Assembly: GCF_009664855.1 (NCBI RefSeq) | Contig: NZ_CP045928.1 | Span: 1,934,522-1,998,521 of the forward strand | Direction of reading: 5' to 3' | Origin: Flavobacterium sp. SLB02 | GTDB taxonomy: Bacteria > Bacteroidota > Bacteroidia > Flavobacteriales > Flavobacteriaceae | Length of the DNA stretch: 64,000 nucleotides | In this document: positions 1 through 7,754 of the stretch, piece by piece | Layout: each line of letters begins with the position of its first letter | Position numbering within the stretch: the stretch's first letter is position 1 | Notes under the pieces: model-generated | The model's database searches: none | Told to the model about the DNA's origin: nothing | The model's input: the letters and a program-made list of their open reading frames with translations, nothing else | Program-made: the position numbers and the translations under genes

Positions 1-13
1 GCAAAAACGACCT

Positions 14-122
14 TAAGGTGGTTATTGCGGCGGGGCTCACCTCTTCCCATCCCGAACAGAGTAGTTAAGCCCGCCTGCGCAGATGGTACTGCAGTTATGT
101 GGGAGAGTATGTCGTCGCCTTT
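14..122 (+). rRNA. rrf: 5S ribosomal RNA
   Basis: The stretch carries the typical bacterial 5S core (CCCATCCCGAACAG, then TTAAGCCCGCC and GGGAGAGTA). The terminal helix closes by pairing AGGTG (16-20) with CGCCT (116-120), which sets the ends to within a few bases. It is the last gene of an rRNA operon whose 16S and 23S lie left of the window. A strong hairpin terminator follows at 129-160. Confidence 0.93.
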
Positions 123-128
123 CTTTTG

Positions 129-160
129 AAAACCCTGTTTCTAAAAAGACAGGGTTTTTT
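129..160 (+). terminator. Rho-independent terminator of the rRNA operon
   Basis: Perfect 10-bp arms AAAACCCTGT (129-138) and ACAGGGTTTT (149-158) run into a T tract. It lies directly behind the 5S gene and before tRNA-Phe, so the tRNA genes probably have their own transcription or rely on read-through. Confidence 0.85.
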
Positions 161-196
161 ATTCTAACTTTTACTTATTTAATTATAAGTAAATTG

Positions 197-269
197 GGTA
201 CCTTAGCTCAGATGGTAGAGCAATGGACTGAAAATCCATGTGTCCCTGGTTCGATCCCTGGAGGTACCA
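197..269 (+). tRNA. tRNA-Phe (anticodon GAA)
   Basis: A full cloverleaf can be folded. Acceptor arms are GGTACCT (197-203) and AGGTACC (262-268). The anticodon stem is ATGGA/TCCAT around loop CTGAAAA, giving anticodon GAA at 230-232. The T loop is TTCGATC. The T stem CCTGG/CCTGG has a central T-T mismatch, and the 3' CCA is not completely encoded. The gene is six bases upstream of tRNA-Leu, so the two are probably co-transcribed. Confidence 0.95.
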
Positions 270-275
270 CATCAT

Positions 276-361
276 GCTCGGATGGTGAAATTGGTAGACA
301 CGCTGGACTTAAAATCCAGTGAACAGCAATGTTCGTGCGGGTTCAAGTCCCGCTCTGAGTA
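276..361 (+). tRNA. tRNA-Leu (anticodon TAA)
   Basis: This is a class II tRNA with a long variable arm. Acceptor arms GCTCGGA (276-282) and TCTGAGT (354-360) pair with two G-T wobbles. The anticodon stem CTGGA/TCCAG encloses CTTAAAA, so the anticodon is TAA (310-312), which reads UUA, a major Leu codon in AT-rich genomes. The T loop is GTTCAAGTC-like. It is followed directly by a terminator. Confidence 0.95.
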
Positions 362-363
362 CT

Positions 364-400
364 AAAAACTTCAATTGGCTAATGCTAATTGAAGTTTTTT
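364..400 (+). terminator. Rho-independent terminator of the tRNA pair
   Basis: The arms AAAAACTTCAATT (364-376) and AATTGAAGTTTTT (387-399) form a 13-bp hairpin with a 10-base loop, followed by more T residues. It ends the tRNA-Phe/tRNA-Leu transcript. Confidence 0.85.
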
Positions 401-565
401 TTTGGGGTAAAGTGAAAGATTTTTTGTTTAGGTATCTAAAGTGATCAAGGATCAAACGGATCAAACGCAAAGTTTAGGGATTAGGCAAAAAGATGGATAA
501 TCTGAATAAGAAGAAATCTACTTTACGCACACCTGTGAATATCTTATCTAGCGTAAATTGCGTTA

Positions 566-654
566 GGGAAGGGAGCGATATCCTTTTGCGAGAAATCTGA
601 ATTACTCTGGTTAATGACATAAATATCTCTCGCAAAAGATTTAGCGGACAGCCC
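566..654 (+). ncRNA. structured RNA-like element, copy A
   Basis: TTTTGCGAGA (584-593) pairs perfectly with TCTCGCAAAA (628-637) across a 34-base loop. Just outside, ATC (580-582) and GAT (638-640) can pair, leaving C583 bulged. Further out, AGCG, GCGGACAGC and a GGG/CCC pair (566-568 with 652-654) close the structure. The same frame with different arms recurs at 25932-25994 (+) and 35341-35426 (-). The changed arms suggest selection for base pairing. A match to the published Flavo-1 RNA motif is possible but not checked. Confidence 0.5.
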
Positions 655-689
655 GGTCCGCCGTGGCGGAAAAGCCCATAAAACTCATA

Positions 690-716
690 TTTGGAAAAAA
701 AAATATTTTAATTTTG
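690..716 (+). promoter_or_regulatory. weak candidate promoter for the NTF2-like gene
   Basis: TAATTTTG (709-716) matches the Bacteroidota -7 element TAnnTTTG. The nearest TTTG (690-693) is only 15 bases upstream, shorter than the usual 17-23, so the -33 part is uncertain. It sits 40 bases before the start codon. Confidence 0.3.
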
Positions 717-755
717 AAATAAAGGCTTATTTTTAAATCTCAAAATATTTTAATC

Positions 756-1190
756 ATGAAAAAGGTAATGCTATTTGTTTTTTTATTTTCTGTATCGCTT
801 TGTAATGCACAGAAACAAGATGTTCAGAGAGCTATAGAGATTTTTTTTGAAGGATTTCATCAAAAGGATACTGTGAAAATGCAATCTGTTTGTTCTTCTA
901 AAATTATTTTACAATCAATTAGCGAGAGTGCAGTTAAAGGAAATAAATTATTTGATGAAACTGCCCAAGAATTGTATAAATCAATTGCCTCAATTCCGTC
1001 AACTATGAAGCTTCATGAAAAAATACTAAGTTACAATATTCAGATTGATGGAACAATGGCTCACGTATGGGCTCCATATGAGTTTTTTGTCAATGATAAA
1101 TTGAGTCATACGGGCGTGAATACGTTTACTTTGTTTAAAGAAAAGGATATTTGGAAGATTATTTACTTAGCAGATACCAGAAGAAAATAA
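756..1190 (+). CDS. secreted NTF2-like protein (Lumazine_bd_2 type)
   Basis: This 144-residue protein begins with a clear Sec signal peptide (basic MKK, hydrophobic core, cleavage after NAQ near residue 19). The rest fits a small NTF2-like/SnoaL fold of the family often labelled putative lumazine-binding: an opening helix (VQRAIEIFFEGFHQKD), a central strand region and the closing strands around AHVWAPYEFFVND and FTLFKEKDIWKIIYLADTRR. The ending of a strand followed by IWKI-I is typical. Such proteins act in the periplasm or as lipid-free envelope proteins; no catalytic residues are evident, so no reaction is assigned. It is a single-gene unit that converges on the endonuclease gene, with only four bases between stop codons. 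Confidence 0.75.
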   Translation: MKKVMLFVFLFSVSLCNAQKQDVQRAIEIFFEGFHQKDTVKMQSVCSSKIILQSISESAVKGNKLFDETAQELYKSIASIPSTMKLHEKILSYNIQIDGTMAHVWAPYEFFVNDKLSHTGVNTFTLFKEKDIWKIIYLADTRRK

Positions 1191-1194
1191 TTTC

Positions 1195-1839
1195 TTAGAT
1201 TACTTCTGTGAGATAATAATGGCAAATATCGGCTAATAAACATTCTTCGCATTTTGGTTTTGGTCTGCAAATTTCTCTTCCTAAAAAAGAAATTGCCATT
1301 CCGATCTCTGACCAAATAGATTTTGGTAAGACTTGCATAAGGTCTTTTTCGACTTTAATACCATCTTTACTTTCTTTTATGATGCCAATTCGCGGGGCTA
1401 CTCGTATTACGTGTAAATCTGCAATAATGCCTTCTGCAGGTTTGCCTGTTTCTCTTAAAATAACATTGGCTGATTTTCTGCCAATTCCTTTTAATGCTGT
1501 TAATCCTTGCATTGTAGTCGGAATGTCTTCGTCATTTTTAATGGTTTGAGCAATTTCTAACAGCCAGCCTGCTTTTGTGGGGTAGTTTCGAACTTTATTG
1601 ATGTAAGGTATAAAAGTTTCAGTATCAGTTTTTGATAAATTTTTAAGTGTTGGAAATTTTTCAAATAAAGCAGGGGCAATTTTATTGATATTAGCATCAG
1701 AATCCTGGGCAGATAAAACTACCATAACTAATAATTGGTAGGTGTTTTGATATTCGAGCGGATGTCTTTTTCCTTTATATTTTTTTAAAATGGGTTTTAG
1801 TTTAGTTTCCCAATTTGATGTTTCTCCAAATAAATCCAT
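1195..1839 (-). CDS. endonuclease III family DNA glycosylase/AP lyase
   Basis: The 214-residue protein has the endonuclease III layout. A helical domain carries LSAQDSDANINK (42-53, the counterpart of LSAQATD). A helix-hairpin-helix follows at LKGIGRKSAN with the Schiff-base lysine at K122, the catalytic aspartate is D141 in ADLHVIR, and a four-cysteine iron-sulfur motif lies near the C terminus at C191, C197, C200 and C206. The family removes oxidised pyrimidines from DNA and nicks the abasic site. The Cys spacing is X5-X2-X5, one residue shorter in the first interval than the X6 of E. coli Nth, so it may be a second, Nth-like paralogue rather than the housekeeping nth; I leave the symbol empty. 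It is transcribed alone or after the hydrolase gene 39 bases upstream. Confidence 0.88.
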   Translation of the reverse strand: MDLFGETSNWETKLKPILKKYKGKRHPLEYQNTYQLLVMVVLSAQDSDANINKIAPALFEKFPTLKNLSKTDTETFIPYINKVRNYPTKAGWLLEIAQTIKNDEDIPTTMQGLTALKGIGRKSANVILRETGKPAEGIIADLHVIRVAPRIGIIKESKDGIKVEKDLMQVLPKSIWSEIGMAISFLGREICRPKPKCEECLLADICHYYLTEVI

Positions 1840-1878
1840 TTTCGTTTTCTTTTAAATTAAAATATAACCATCACAAAA

Positions 1879-2745
1879 TTAACTAGTTTTGATGAAATCT
1901 ATGATTTTTTTTATAACATTTTGATTTCCTAGTATTTTTCTGTGACCTAAACCTTCGGTAAGAAATAAACTGCCATTTTGTAAATGTTTATGAATATGAA
2001 TTCCTGCTTTTGCCGGAACTTCAGGATCATCCTTATCATGAATTACCAAAACGGGAATTTGAATTTTTTGTGCTGCTTTGTAAGCTGAAAAATCATCCAT
2101 CTTTACCTGATACTGCTCTTCAAAATGATCACGTAATCTATTACTAATTTTGGTTTTTAAACCTAATTTAGAAACAAATTCTTCCAGAATATCATGTACA
2201 ATATCTCCACTACCAATAACAACAGCTTTTTTTACCTGTAAACCATCTTTAATTGCGTTTAAGACTGACATTCCACCTAATGAATGCCCGATTGCAATTT
2301 CGAAAGGACCGTATTGTTTTTCTATTTCCAGAATCGAAGCGATAAATTCAGACATTATCGTTCTTTTTCCTTCGGATTTTCCATGTGCCGGTGCATCGAA
2401 ACTTATGGTTGAATAACCATTTTGCAAAAGTTCGTCGGCTATTTTAAATAGTTGCGTCCCACGACCGGACCAGCCATGAACTAATAATATTTTGCGTTCA
2501 CTTTTTCCATATTCGTAAGTGGTTATATTTTTATGAATTGCAGGAACAAAAAAAGTGTTCTTAGTGCTTTTTTGATCCATTTCGAGCTCACGTTTTGGAA
2601 CCTTATGTTTTATTGGTGTTGTAAAAAGCTTTGCTGCAAATGTGGTTACCAATTTAGGCGATATAAAAGCGAGTAATTTGCTGGATAGTATGATAACCTG
2701 TGGAATTTTTAAAGATTGAGTAGGATTTGTCGCCTTTTTTGCCAT
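1879..2745 (-). CDS. alpha/beta hydrolase
   Basis: This 288-residue protein has the alpha/beta-hydrolase signature. The oxyanion-hole region is HGWSGRG (from H90), and the nucleophile elbow GHSLGG places the serine at 155. An acidic residue lies in VIHDKDDPEVP (237-240) and the histidine is H268 in GLGHRK. The first 60 residues precede the core and contain a hydrophobic stretch (residues 15-40) that may be a membrane or lipid-binding segment rather than a cleavable signal. The substrate is unknown; the family includes esterases, lipases and peptidases. It lies 39 bases upstream of the endonuclease gene on the same strand, so the two may share a transcript. Confidence 0.82.
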   Translation of the reverse strand: MAKKATNPTQSLKIPQVIILSSKLLAFISPKLVTTFAAKLFTTPIKHKVPKRELEMDQKSTKNTFFVPAIHKNITTYEYGKSERKILLVHGWSGRGTQLFKIADELLQNGYSTISFDAPAHGKSEGKRTIMSEFIASILEIEKQYGPFEIAIGHSLGGMSVLNAIKDGLQVKKAVVIGSGDIVHDILEEFVSKLGLKTKISNRLRDHFEEQYQVKMDDFSAYKAAQKIQIPVLVIHDKDDPEVPAKAGIHIHKHLQNGSLFLTEGLGHRKILGNQNVIKKIIDFIKTS

Positions 2746-2869
2746 TTCAATAATTTTTTTCGGAAGCCTTAATTTTACTTATTTTTTCCTAAATTTAGGA
2801 AACATAAAAGTAGCATTTTAATAGATGCTTATTCAAAAAAATAATTCACAAATAGTTTAAAATTTCTAT

Positions 2870-4297
2870 ATGGAAATATTTCATATCAGTGCTGAGTGTT
2901 ATCCTATGGCAAAAGTTGGCGGTTTGGCTGATGTTGTTGGCGCACTGCCGAAATATCAAACGAATGCCGGTCATGAGGTTCGTGTTGTTGTTCCTTGTTA
3001 CGATACGAAGTTCAAAAATGAAAATAATTTTGAATGTGTTCATTGGGGAACTGTAAAATTAGGGAGTTTCGATTTTCCATTTAGCGTTTTAAAAGAAACA
3101 ACAGATAAACTTGGTTACGAATTATATCTCATAGAAATTAAGGAATTATTTGACCGGCTAAATATTTACGGGTATGAGGATGATACAGAACGTTTTTTTT
3201 CTTTTCAGATGGCAACTCTTGATTGGATTGCTGCACGTAAAACTGTTCCTGATGTTATTAATTGCCATGATCATCATACAGGATTAATTCCATTTTTGGT
3301 GAAGTATGCCTATAAATATGAGAAGTTAAGGACTCTAAAAACAGTAATTACGATTCATAACGGTTTATACCAAGGCTGGTTTGGTTTTGATCAATTGCAT
3401 TATTTACCTGAGTTTGATTTAATTCATGTTGGATTTTTAGAATGGAATAATTCTCTTAATTCTTTGGCGGTAGGAGTAAAGTGTGCTCATGCCGTTACGA
3501 CTGTTTCGCCCAGTTATCTGAATGAGATTAATGTTTCTGCGAATGGTCTGGAATCTTTGTTTAACTCAGTTAGGGATAAATCAAAAGGTATTTTGAACGG
3601 GATTGATTTTGAAGTTTGGAATCCGGAAAAAGACCAAATGATTGCTGAAAATTATTCGATTGAAACTTTGGGAATAGGTAAGCAAAAAAATAAAGAAAAG
3701 TTATGTGAGCAATTTGATCTTGATTCTACGAAACCTTTATTTAGCTTTATTGGTCGTTTATTCGAAGAAAAAGGAGGGGATTTATTGCCTCATGCTTCAG
3801 CTTTGGCTTTGTCTGAAAATTTTGAAAATATCAATATCCTGATTTTAGGATCCGGAAATGCACAAATAGAAGAACAATTACTTCAGTTAAGAAATGATTA
3901 CAATGGTAATTACAATGTATTTATTGGTTATAATGAAGAATTAGCACATTTAATATATGCAGGGTCGGATTATATTTTAATGCCGTCAAGAGTTGAACCT
4001 TGCGGATTAAATCAGATGTATTCTTTACGTTATGGAACTGTGCCAATTGTGAGAAGAACAGGCGGACTGCAAGATACTGTGATCGATTTTGGAGACAACG
4101 GAAATGGGATTTGTCACGATCAGGCTTCGGTTGGAGATATTTGTTATTCTATAAATCGTGCTGTGAAACTGTACGATGATAGAGTCAATTTTAATAAAAT
4201 AAGAAAAAAAGGAATGGCTATTGACCATTCATGGGAAAGAGTTTGCCAAGAATATATTGAGATATACAACCTAATAATTGAGAAAAATGAAGTTTAA
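2870..4297 (+). CDS. glgA: glycogen synthase (ADP-glucose, GT5)
   Basis: This 475-residue protein transfers glucose from ADP-glucose to growing alpha-1,4-glucan. The N-terminal KVGGL motif (K15-L19, ADP-glucose binding) within AKVGGLADVVGALPK is diagnostic of GT5 enzymes. A GT-B C-terminal domain begins near FSFIGRLFEEKGGD. The nucleotide-sugar loop PSRVEPCGLNQMYSLRYG, near residues 371-390, carries the conserved glutamate, followed by the RRTGGLQDTV segment. The length matches bacterial GlgA. The start at 2870 is supported because the conserved motif begins almost immediately. It overlaps the glgC start by about 11 bases, indicating translational coupling in a glgA-glgC-glgB operon. Confidence 0.95.
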   Translation: MEIFHISAECYPMAKVGGLADVVGALPKYQTNAGHEVRVVVPCYDTKFKNENNFECVHWGTVKLGSFDFPFSVLKETTDKLGYELYLIEIKELFDRLNIYGYEDDTERFFSFQMATLDWIAARKTVPDVINCHDHHTGLIPFLVKYAYKYEKLRTLKTVITIHNGLYQGWFGFDQLHYLPEFDLIHVGFLEWNNSLNSLAVGVKCAHAVTTVSPSYLNEINVSANGLESLFNSVRDKSKGILNGIDFEVWNPEKDQMIAENYSIETLGIGKQKNKEKLCEQFDLDSTKPLFSFIGRLFEEKGGDLLPHASALALSENFENINILILGSGNAQIEEQLLQLRNDYNGNYNVFIGYNEELAHLIYAGSDYILMPSRVEPCGLNQMYSLRYGTVPIVRRTGGLQDTVIDFGDNGNGICHDQASVGDICYSINRAVKLYDDRVNFNKIRKKGMAIDHSWERVCQEYIEIYNLIIEKNEV

Positions 4298-5567
4298 AAA
4301 GAAAAATGTAGTTGCTATTATTTTAGGAGGAGGACAAGGATCACGTTTGTTTCCGTTAACAGAAACCAGATCAAAACCAGCAGTTCCAATTGGTGGAAAA
4401 TACAGATTAGTCGATATTCCTATTTCAAATTGTATTAATTCGGATATTTTTAAAATATTTGTTTTGACCCAGTTTAACTCAGCATCTCTAAATGCGCATA
4501 TCAAAAACACTTTCAATTTTAGTATTTTCAGTCAGTCATTTGTAGATATTTTAGCGGCAGAGCAAACTCCTGATAATCCAACCTGGTTTCAGGGAACTGC
4601 AGATGCTGTTCGCCAATGTATGTCACATTTTTTAAAACACGATTTTGATCATGCTTTAATTTTGTCCGGTGATCAGTTGTATCAAATGGATTTTAATGAA
4701 ATGCTGGAAGCTCATATTGCGGCAGACGCAGAAATTTCTATTGCCACTTTACCCGTAAATGCTAAAGATGCTCCTGAATTTGGAATCTTAAAAACATGTC
4801 ATGAAAGTTATGTAGAGGCTTTTATTGAGAAGCCTGATGCATCACTTTTACCTGAATGGGAATCTGAAGTAAGTGACCACATGAAGGAAAAAGGCAAGAA
4901 GTATCTGGCCTCGATGGGAATTTATATTTTTAACCGTCAGTTATTAGAGGATTTAATGGCTGATCCGGAAACGAAAGATTTCGGAAAAGAAATTATCCCT
5001 CAAGCTGTTGGTAAACATAAGATTTTGAGTTACCAATATGAAGGGTATTGGACAGATATCGGAAATATTGAATCTTTTTTTGAAGCTAATATTGGCTTAA
5101 CGGCAGATATTCCTGAGTTTAATTTATTTGATAACGATAATAAAATTTTTACCAGACCAAGATTATTGCCGCCATCAAAATTTAGAAATTCAGTGATCAA
5201 TCAATCGTTGATTTCTGAAGGTTGTATTATTAACGCCAAAGAAATTAAAAGTTCTGTAATTGGAATTCGTTCCAGAATTGGGGTTGGTACTGTACTTGAG
5301 AATTGTTACGTAATGGGGAACGATTTTTATCAGGATCTTGACGAGATGAATCACGAAAGCAGTATCAATAAAATTCACGTAGGGATAGGAGAAAATTGTT
5401 TTATAAAGAATGCTCTTGTAGATAAAAACGTTCGTATAGGAAACAATGTTCATATTAACGGAGGTAAACATTTAGACAATTTTACCAATGAATTGTACAG
5501 TATAAAAGATGGTATTGTAGTGATTAAAAAAGGAGTTGTACTGTCGGATAATTTTAGAATTGAATAA
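4287..5567 (+). CDS. glgC: glucose-1-phosphate adenylyltransferase
   Basis: GlgC makes ADP-glucose from ATP and glucose-1-phosphate, the committed step of glycogen synthesis. The nucleotidyltransferase signature GGGQGSRLFPLT (residues 14-25) is followed by RSKPAVPIGGKYRLVDIPIS, which contains the conserved substrate-site lysine and the activator/nucleotide loop. FIEKP and the YWTDIG motif are present. The last 130 residues show the hexapeptide left-handed beta-helix domain. An upstream in-frame TTG at 4278 is possible, but the ATG at 4287 gives the normal N terminus (MKFKKKNVVAIILGGG) of 426 residues. It overlaps the 3' end of glgA and precedes glgB by 80 bases. Confidence 0.95.
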   Translation: MKFKKKNVVAIILGGGQGSRLFPLTETRSKPAVPIGGKYRLVDIPISNCINSDIFKIFVLTQFNSASLNAHIKNTFNFSIFSQSFVDILAAEQTPDNPTWFQGTADAVRQCMSHFLKHDFDHALILSGDQLYQMDFNEMLEAHIAADAEISIATLPVNAKDAPEFGILKTCHESYVEAFIEKPDASLLPEWESEVSDHMKEKGKKYLASMGIYIFNRQLLEDLMADPETKDFGKEIIPQAVGKHKILSYQYEGYWTDIGNIESFFEANIGLTADIPEFNLFDNDNKIFTRPRLLPPSKFRNSVINQSLISEGCIINAKEIKSSVIGIRSRIGVGTVLENCYVMGNDFYQDLDEMNHESSINKIHVGIGENCFIKNALVDKNVRIGNNVHINGGKHLDNFTNELYSIKDGIVVIKKGVVLSDNFRIE

Positions 5568-5647
5568 GGTTTTAAAGAAGATAAAATTCAATACAAAAGT
5601 TCCAAATTCCAATAAAAAAATCCGCATTCCAATTATAAAAAACAAAT
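5568..5647. repeat. half-site of the TTCCAAATTCCAAT intergenic repeat
   Basis: The spacer between glgC and glgB holds AGTTCCAAATTCCAAT and GCATTCCAATT, the same word that forms perfect hairpins at 37327-37368 and 49588-49628. Here only one arm orientation is present, so it cannot form the strong hairpin and may be a decayed copy. No terminator is evident, consistent with glgC-glgB co-transcription. Confidence 0.5.
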
Positions 5648-7552
5648 ATGAATAAAGTTATCACGTATTCTCTGTTTACTGATTTTGATATTGATTTATT
5701 CAAAGCAGGGAAACACTTCAAATTATATGAAAAATTAGGAGCGCATTTAGTTGAAGTTAACGGAGTAAAGGGCGTTTACTTTGCAGTTTGGGCACCAACG
5801 GCTCAATCTGTTTCGGTTGTTGGTGATTTTAATTACTGGACACAAGGAGAGCATTTATTACAAGTGCGTTGGGATTCTTCTGGAATTTGGGAAGGTTTTA
5901 TTCCGGGTATCGAGAAAGGAACGCTTTACAAATATAAAATTCAATCCAATATAAATGGAGTTGTAACTGAAAAAGCAGATCCTTTTTCTTTGTACTGCGA
6001 AAAGCCGCCTCACACAGCTTCGGTTGTCTGGGATTTAGATTACAATTGGAAGGATGAAAAATGGATGCAATCCCGTAAGGAAAAGAACGGATTAGACAAA
6101 CCTTATTCGGTTTACGAAGTTCATTTAGGTTCGTGGAAACGAGGCGAAAATAATCGGTTTTTGACTTATTTAGAACTTGCTGATGATTTGGTCAATTATG
6201 TAAAGGAAACAGGTTTTACTCACGTAGAATTTATGCCGATAATGGAATATCCTTATGATCCATCGTGGGGATATCAATTGACAGGGTATTTTGCACCAAC
6301 TTCCCGTTTTGGAAAACCACAGGATTTTATGGTTCTGGTTGATAAATTGCATCAGGCTGGTATTGGAGTAATTTTAGACTGGGTTCCGTCGCATTTTCCT
6401 GATGATGCGCATGGTTTGGGCTTTTTTGATGGTTCGCATTTATACGAACATCCGGATCGCAGAAAAGGCTATCATCCGGATTGGAAAAGTTTGGTTTTTA
6501 ATTACGGTCGCAATGAAGTCCGCGCTTTTTTAATTAGTAATGCCGTTTTTTGGCTGCAGCATTATCATGCTGATGCTTTACGCGTTGATGCTGTTGCTTC
6601 GATGTTGTATCTTGATTATTCAAGAAATGAAGGTGAGTGGGAACCTAATATTTATGGTGGAAGGGAAAATCTGGACACGATTAGTTTTCTTAAAGAGTTT
6701 AATGAGGTAATCTATGCTAATTTTGATGGAGTTCAAACTATTGCAGAAGAAAGTACTTCTTTCCCAATGGTATCACGACCAACTTTCTCAGGAGGTCTAG
6801 GATTTGGTATGAAGTGGATGATGGGATGGATGCATGATACTTTAAAATACTTTCAGAAAGAAACGGTTTATAGAAAATACCATCAAAATGATTTAACTTT
6901 TTCGATGACTTATGCTTTTACCGAAAATTTTATGCTTCCGTTTTCGCACGATGAAGTAGTGTACGGAAAAAAATCTATTGCCAATAAAATGCCTGGTGAT
7001 GAATGGCAGAAATTTGCCAATTTACGATTGCTATACGGCTATATGTTTACGCATCCCGGAACCAAATTACTTTTTATGGGTTCGGAGTTTGGGCAAAGTG
7101 ATGAATGGAATTTTGAAAAAAGCCTCGATTGGCATTTACTACTATACGATTATCATTCTGGCATTAAAAAAGTGATTACAGATTTGAATAATTTATATAA
7201 ATCGCATCCGGCTTTATATGAAAAGCAATTTACAGGAGAAGGTTTTGAATGGATTAATTATTCTGATCATCAAAATGCGGTGTTATCTTATATTAGAAAG
7301 GGAAATAATCCTGATGAAAATCTAATTGTGGTTTGTAATTTCACGCAAGTGGTTCGGGAGAAGTACAGAATCGGAATTCCGAAAAAAGGTAAATTAGAAG
7401 CCGTTTTTAATAGCGACGATGTTACTTATGGAGGAAGCGGAGTAACTAATTCCGGTCTTTTAAAAATTGAACCTTTAGCCTATGATGGCAGAGAGTTTTC
7501 TGTAGAATTACTTTTACCTCCTTTAAGTGTAACAGTATATTCTTTTGTATAA
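5648..7552 (+). CDS. glgB: 1,4-alpha-glucan branching enzyme (GH13)
   Basis: This 634-residue cytoplasmic enzyme forms alpha-1,6 branches in glycogen. A CBM48 module lies at about residues 35-115 (GVYFAVWAPTAQSVSVVGDFN). A GH13 barrel follows, with YEVHLGSWKR, the nucleophile D314 in DALRVDAVASM, the acid/base E367 in TIAEEST and the third acid D435 in FSHDEVVYGK. The substrate motif GYQLTGYFAPTSRFG is of branching-enzyme type. The N terminus is short, lacking the extra N1 domain of E. coli GlgB, and resembles the group of about 630 residues. It closes the glgA-glgC-glgB run. Confidence 0.95.
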   Translation: MNKVITYSLFTDFDIDLFKAGKHFKLYEKLGAHLVEVNGVKGVYFAVWAPTAQSVSVVGDFNYWTQGEHLLQVRWDSSGIWEGFIPGIEKGTLYKYKIQSNINGVVTEKADPFSLYCEKPPHTASVVWDLDYNWKDEKWMQSRKEKNGLDKPYSVYEVHLGSWKRGENNRFLTYLELADDLVNYVKETGFTHVEFMPIMEYPYDPSWGYQLTGYFAPTSRFGKPQDFMVLVDKLHQAGIGVILDWVPSHFPDDAHGLGFFDGSHLYEHPDRRKGYHPDWKSLVFNYGRNEVRAFLISNAVFWLQHYHADALRVDAVASMLYLDYSRNEGEWEPNIYGGRENLDTISFLKEFNEVIYANFDGVQTIAEESTSFPMVSRPTFSGGLGFGMKWMMGWMHDTLKYFQKETVYRKYHQNDLTFSMTYAFTENFMLPFSHDEVVYGKKSIANKMPGDEWQKFANLRLLYGYMFTHPGTKLLFMGSEFGQSDEWNFEKSLDWHLLLYDYHSGIKKVITDLNNLYKSHPALYEKQFTGEGFEWINYSDHQNAVLSYIRKGNNPDENLIVVCNFTQVVREKYRIGIPKKGKLEAVFNSDDVTYGGSGVTNSGLLKIEPLAYDGREFSVELLLPPLSVTVYSFV

Positions 7553-7652
7553 AAAAGAGCAATTATTTTTATCAATATTAATTTATCAATTTAACGTTTT
7601 AAAATTATTGAATTACTTGTTTTCGCAGCTATAATTTAGCACTCATTCAGAA

Positions 7653-7669
7653 AAAACGTTTTCGTGAAT
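7653..7669. promoter_or_regulatory. 17-base word shared with 61048-61064 (possible operator)
   Basis: AAAACGTTTTCGTGAAT occurs here, upstream of the GH31 gene promoter, and again exactly at 61048-61064. It contains the palindrome AAAACGTTTT with a central CG, which resembles operators of LacI-family regulators. This is inference from shape and repetition only; no LacI-type gene is in the window. Confidence 0.35.
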
Positions 7670-7679
7670 AAACCTTATA

Positions 7680-7714
7680 TTGATAGCCGTTTATATGCTT
7701 TTTTTGTATGTTTG
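7680..7714 (+). promoter_or_regulatory. candidate promoter of the GH31 gene
   Basis: TATGTTTG (7707-7714) matches the -7 consensus TAnnTTTG. A TTG lies at 7680-7682, 24 bases upstream, slightly wider than the usual 17-23. The start codon is 41 bases downstream. The CG-centred palindrome at 7653-7669 lies immediately upstream. Confidence 0.4.
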
Positions 7715-7754
7715 AAAGAGCCATTTAGCATTTTATAATTAACTCACTAGCATT

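Larger units (their letters stand above)
401..755. other. 355-base intergenic stretch holding a structured element
   Basis: There is no convincing gene here. A 35-codon open frame from 493 to 600 runs through the structured element and looks accidental. GATCAA occurs repeatedly around 440-470. The main content is the structured element at 566-654, the GC-rich hairpin TCCGCC-GT-GGCGGA at 657-670, and a weak promoter for the gene at 756. Confidence 0.6.

Noticed and set aside
83..322. 79-codon open frame over the 5S gene and tRNAs
   Set aside because: It runs through the 5S RNA, its terminator and both tRNA genes, so it cannot be a protein gene.
493..600. 35-codon frame inside the first structured element
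   Set aside because: It overlaps the hairpin arms, has no signal of coding bias and no promoter of its own; the structured element explains the sequence better.
7621..7670. CIRCE-type heat-shock operator suggested by TTAGCACTC upstream of the GH31 gene
   Set aside because: TTTAGCACTCATT contains TTAGCACTC, but the second half GAGTGCTAA does not follow at nine bases, so it is not a CIRCE element.
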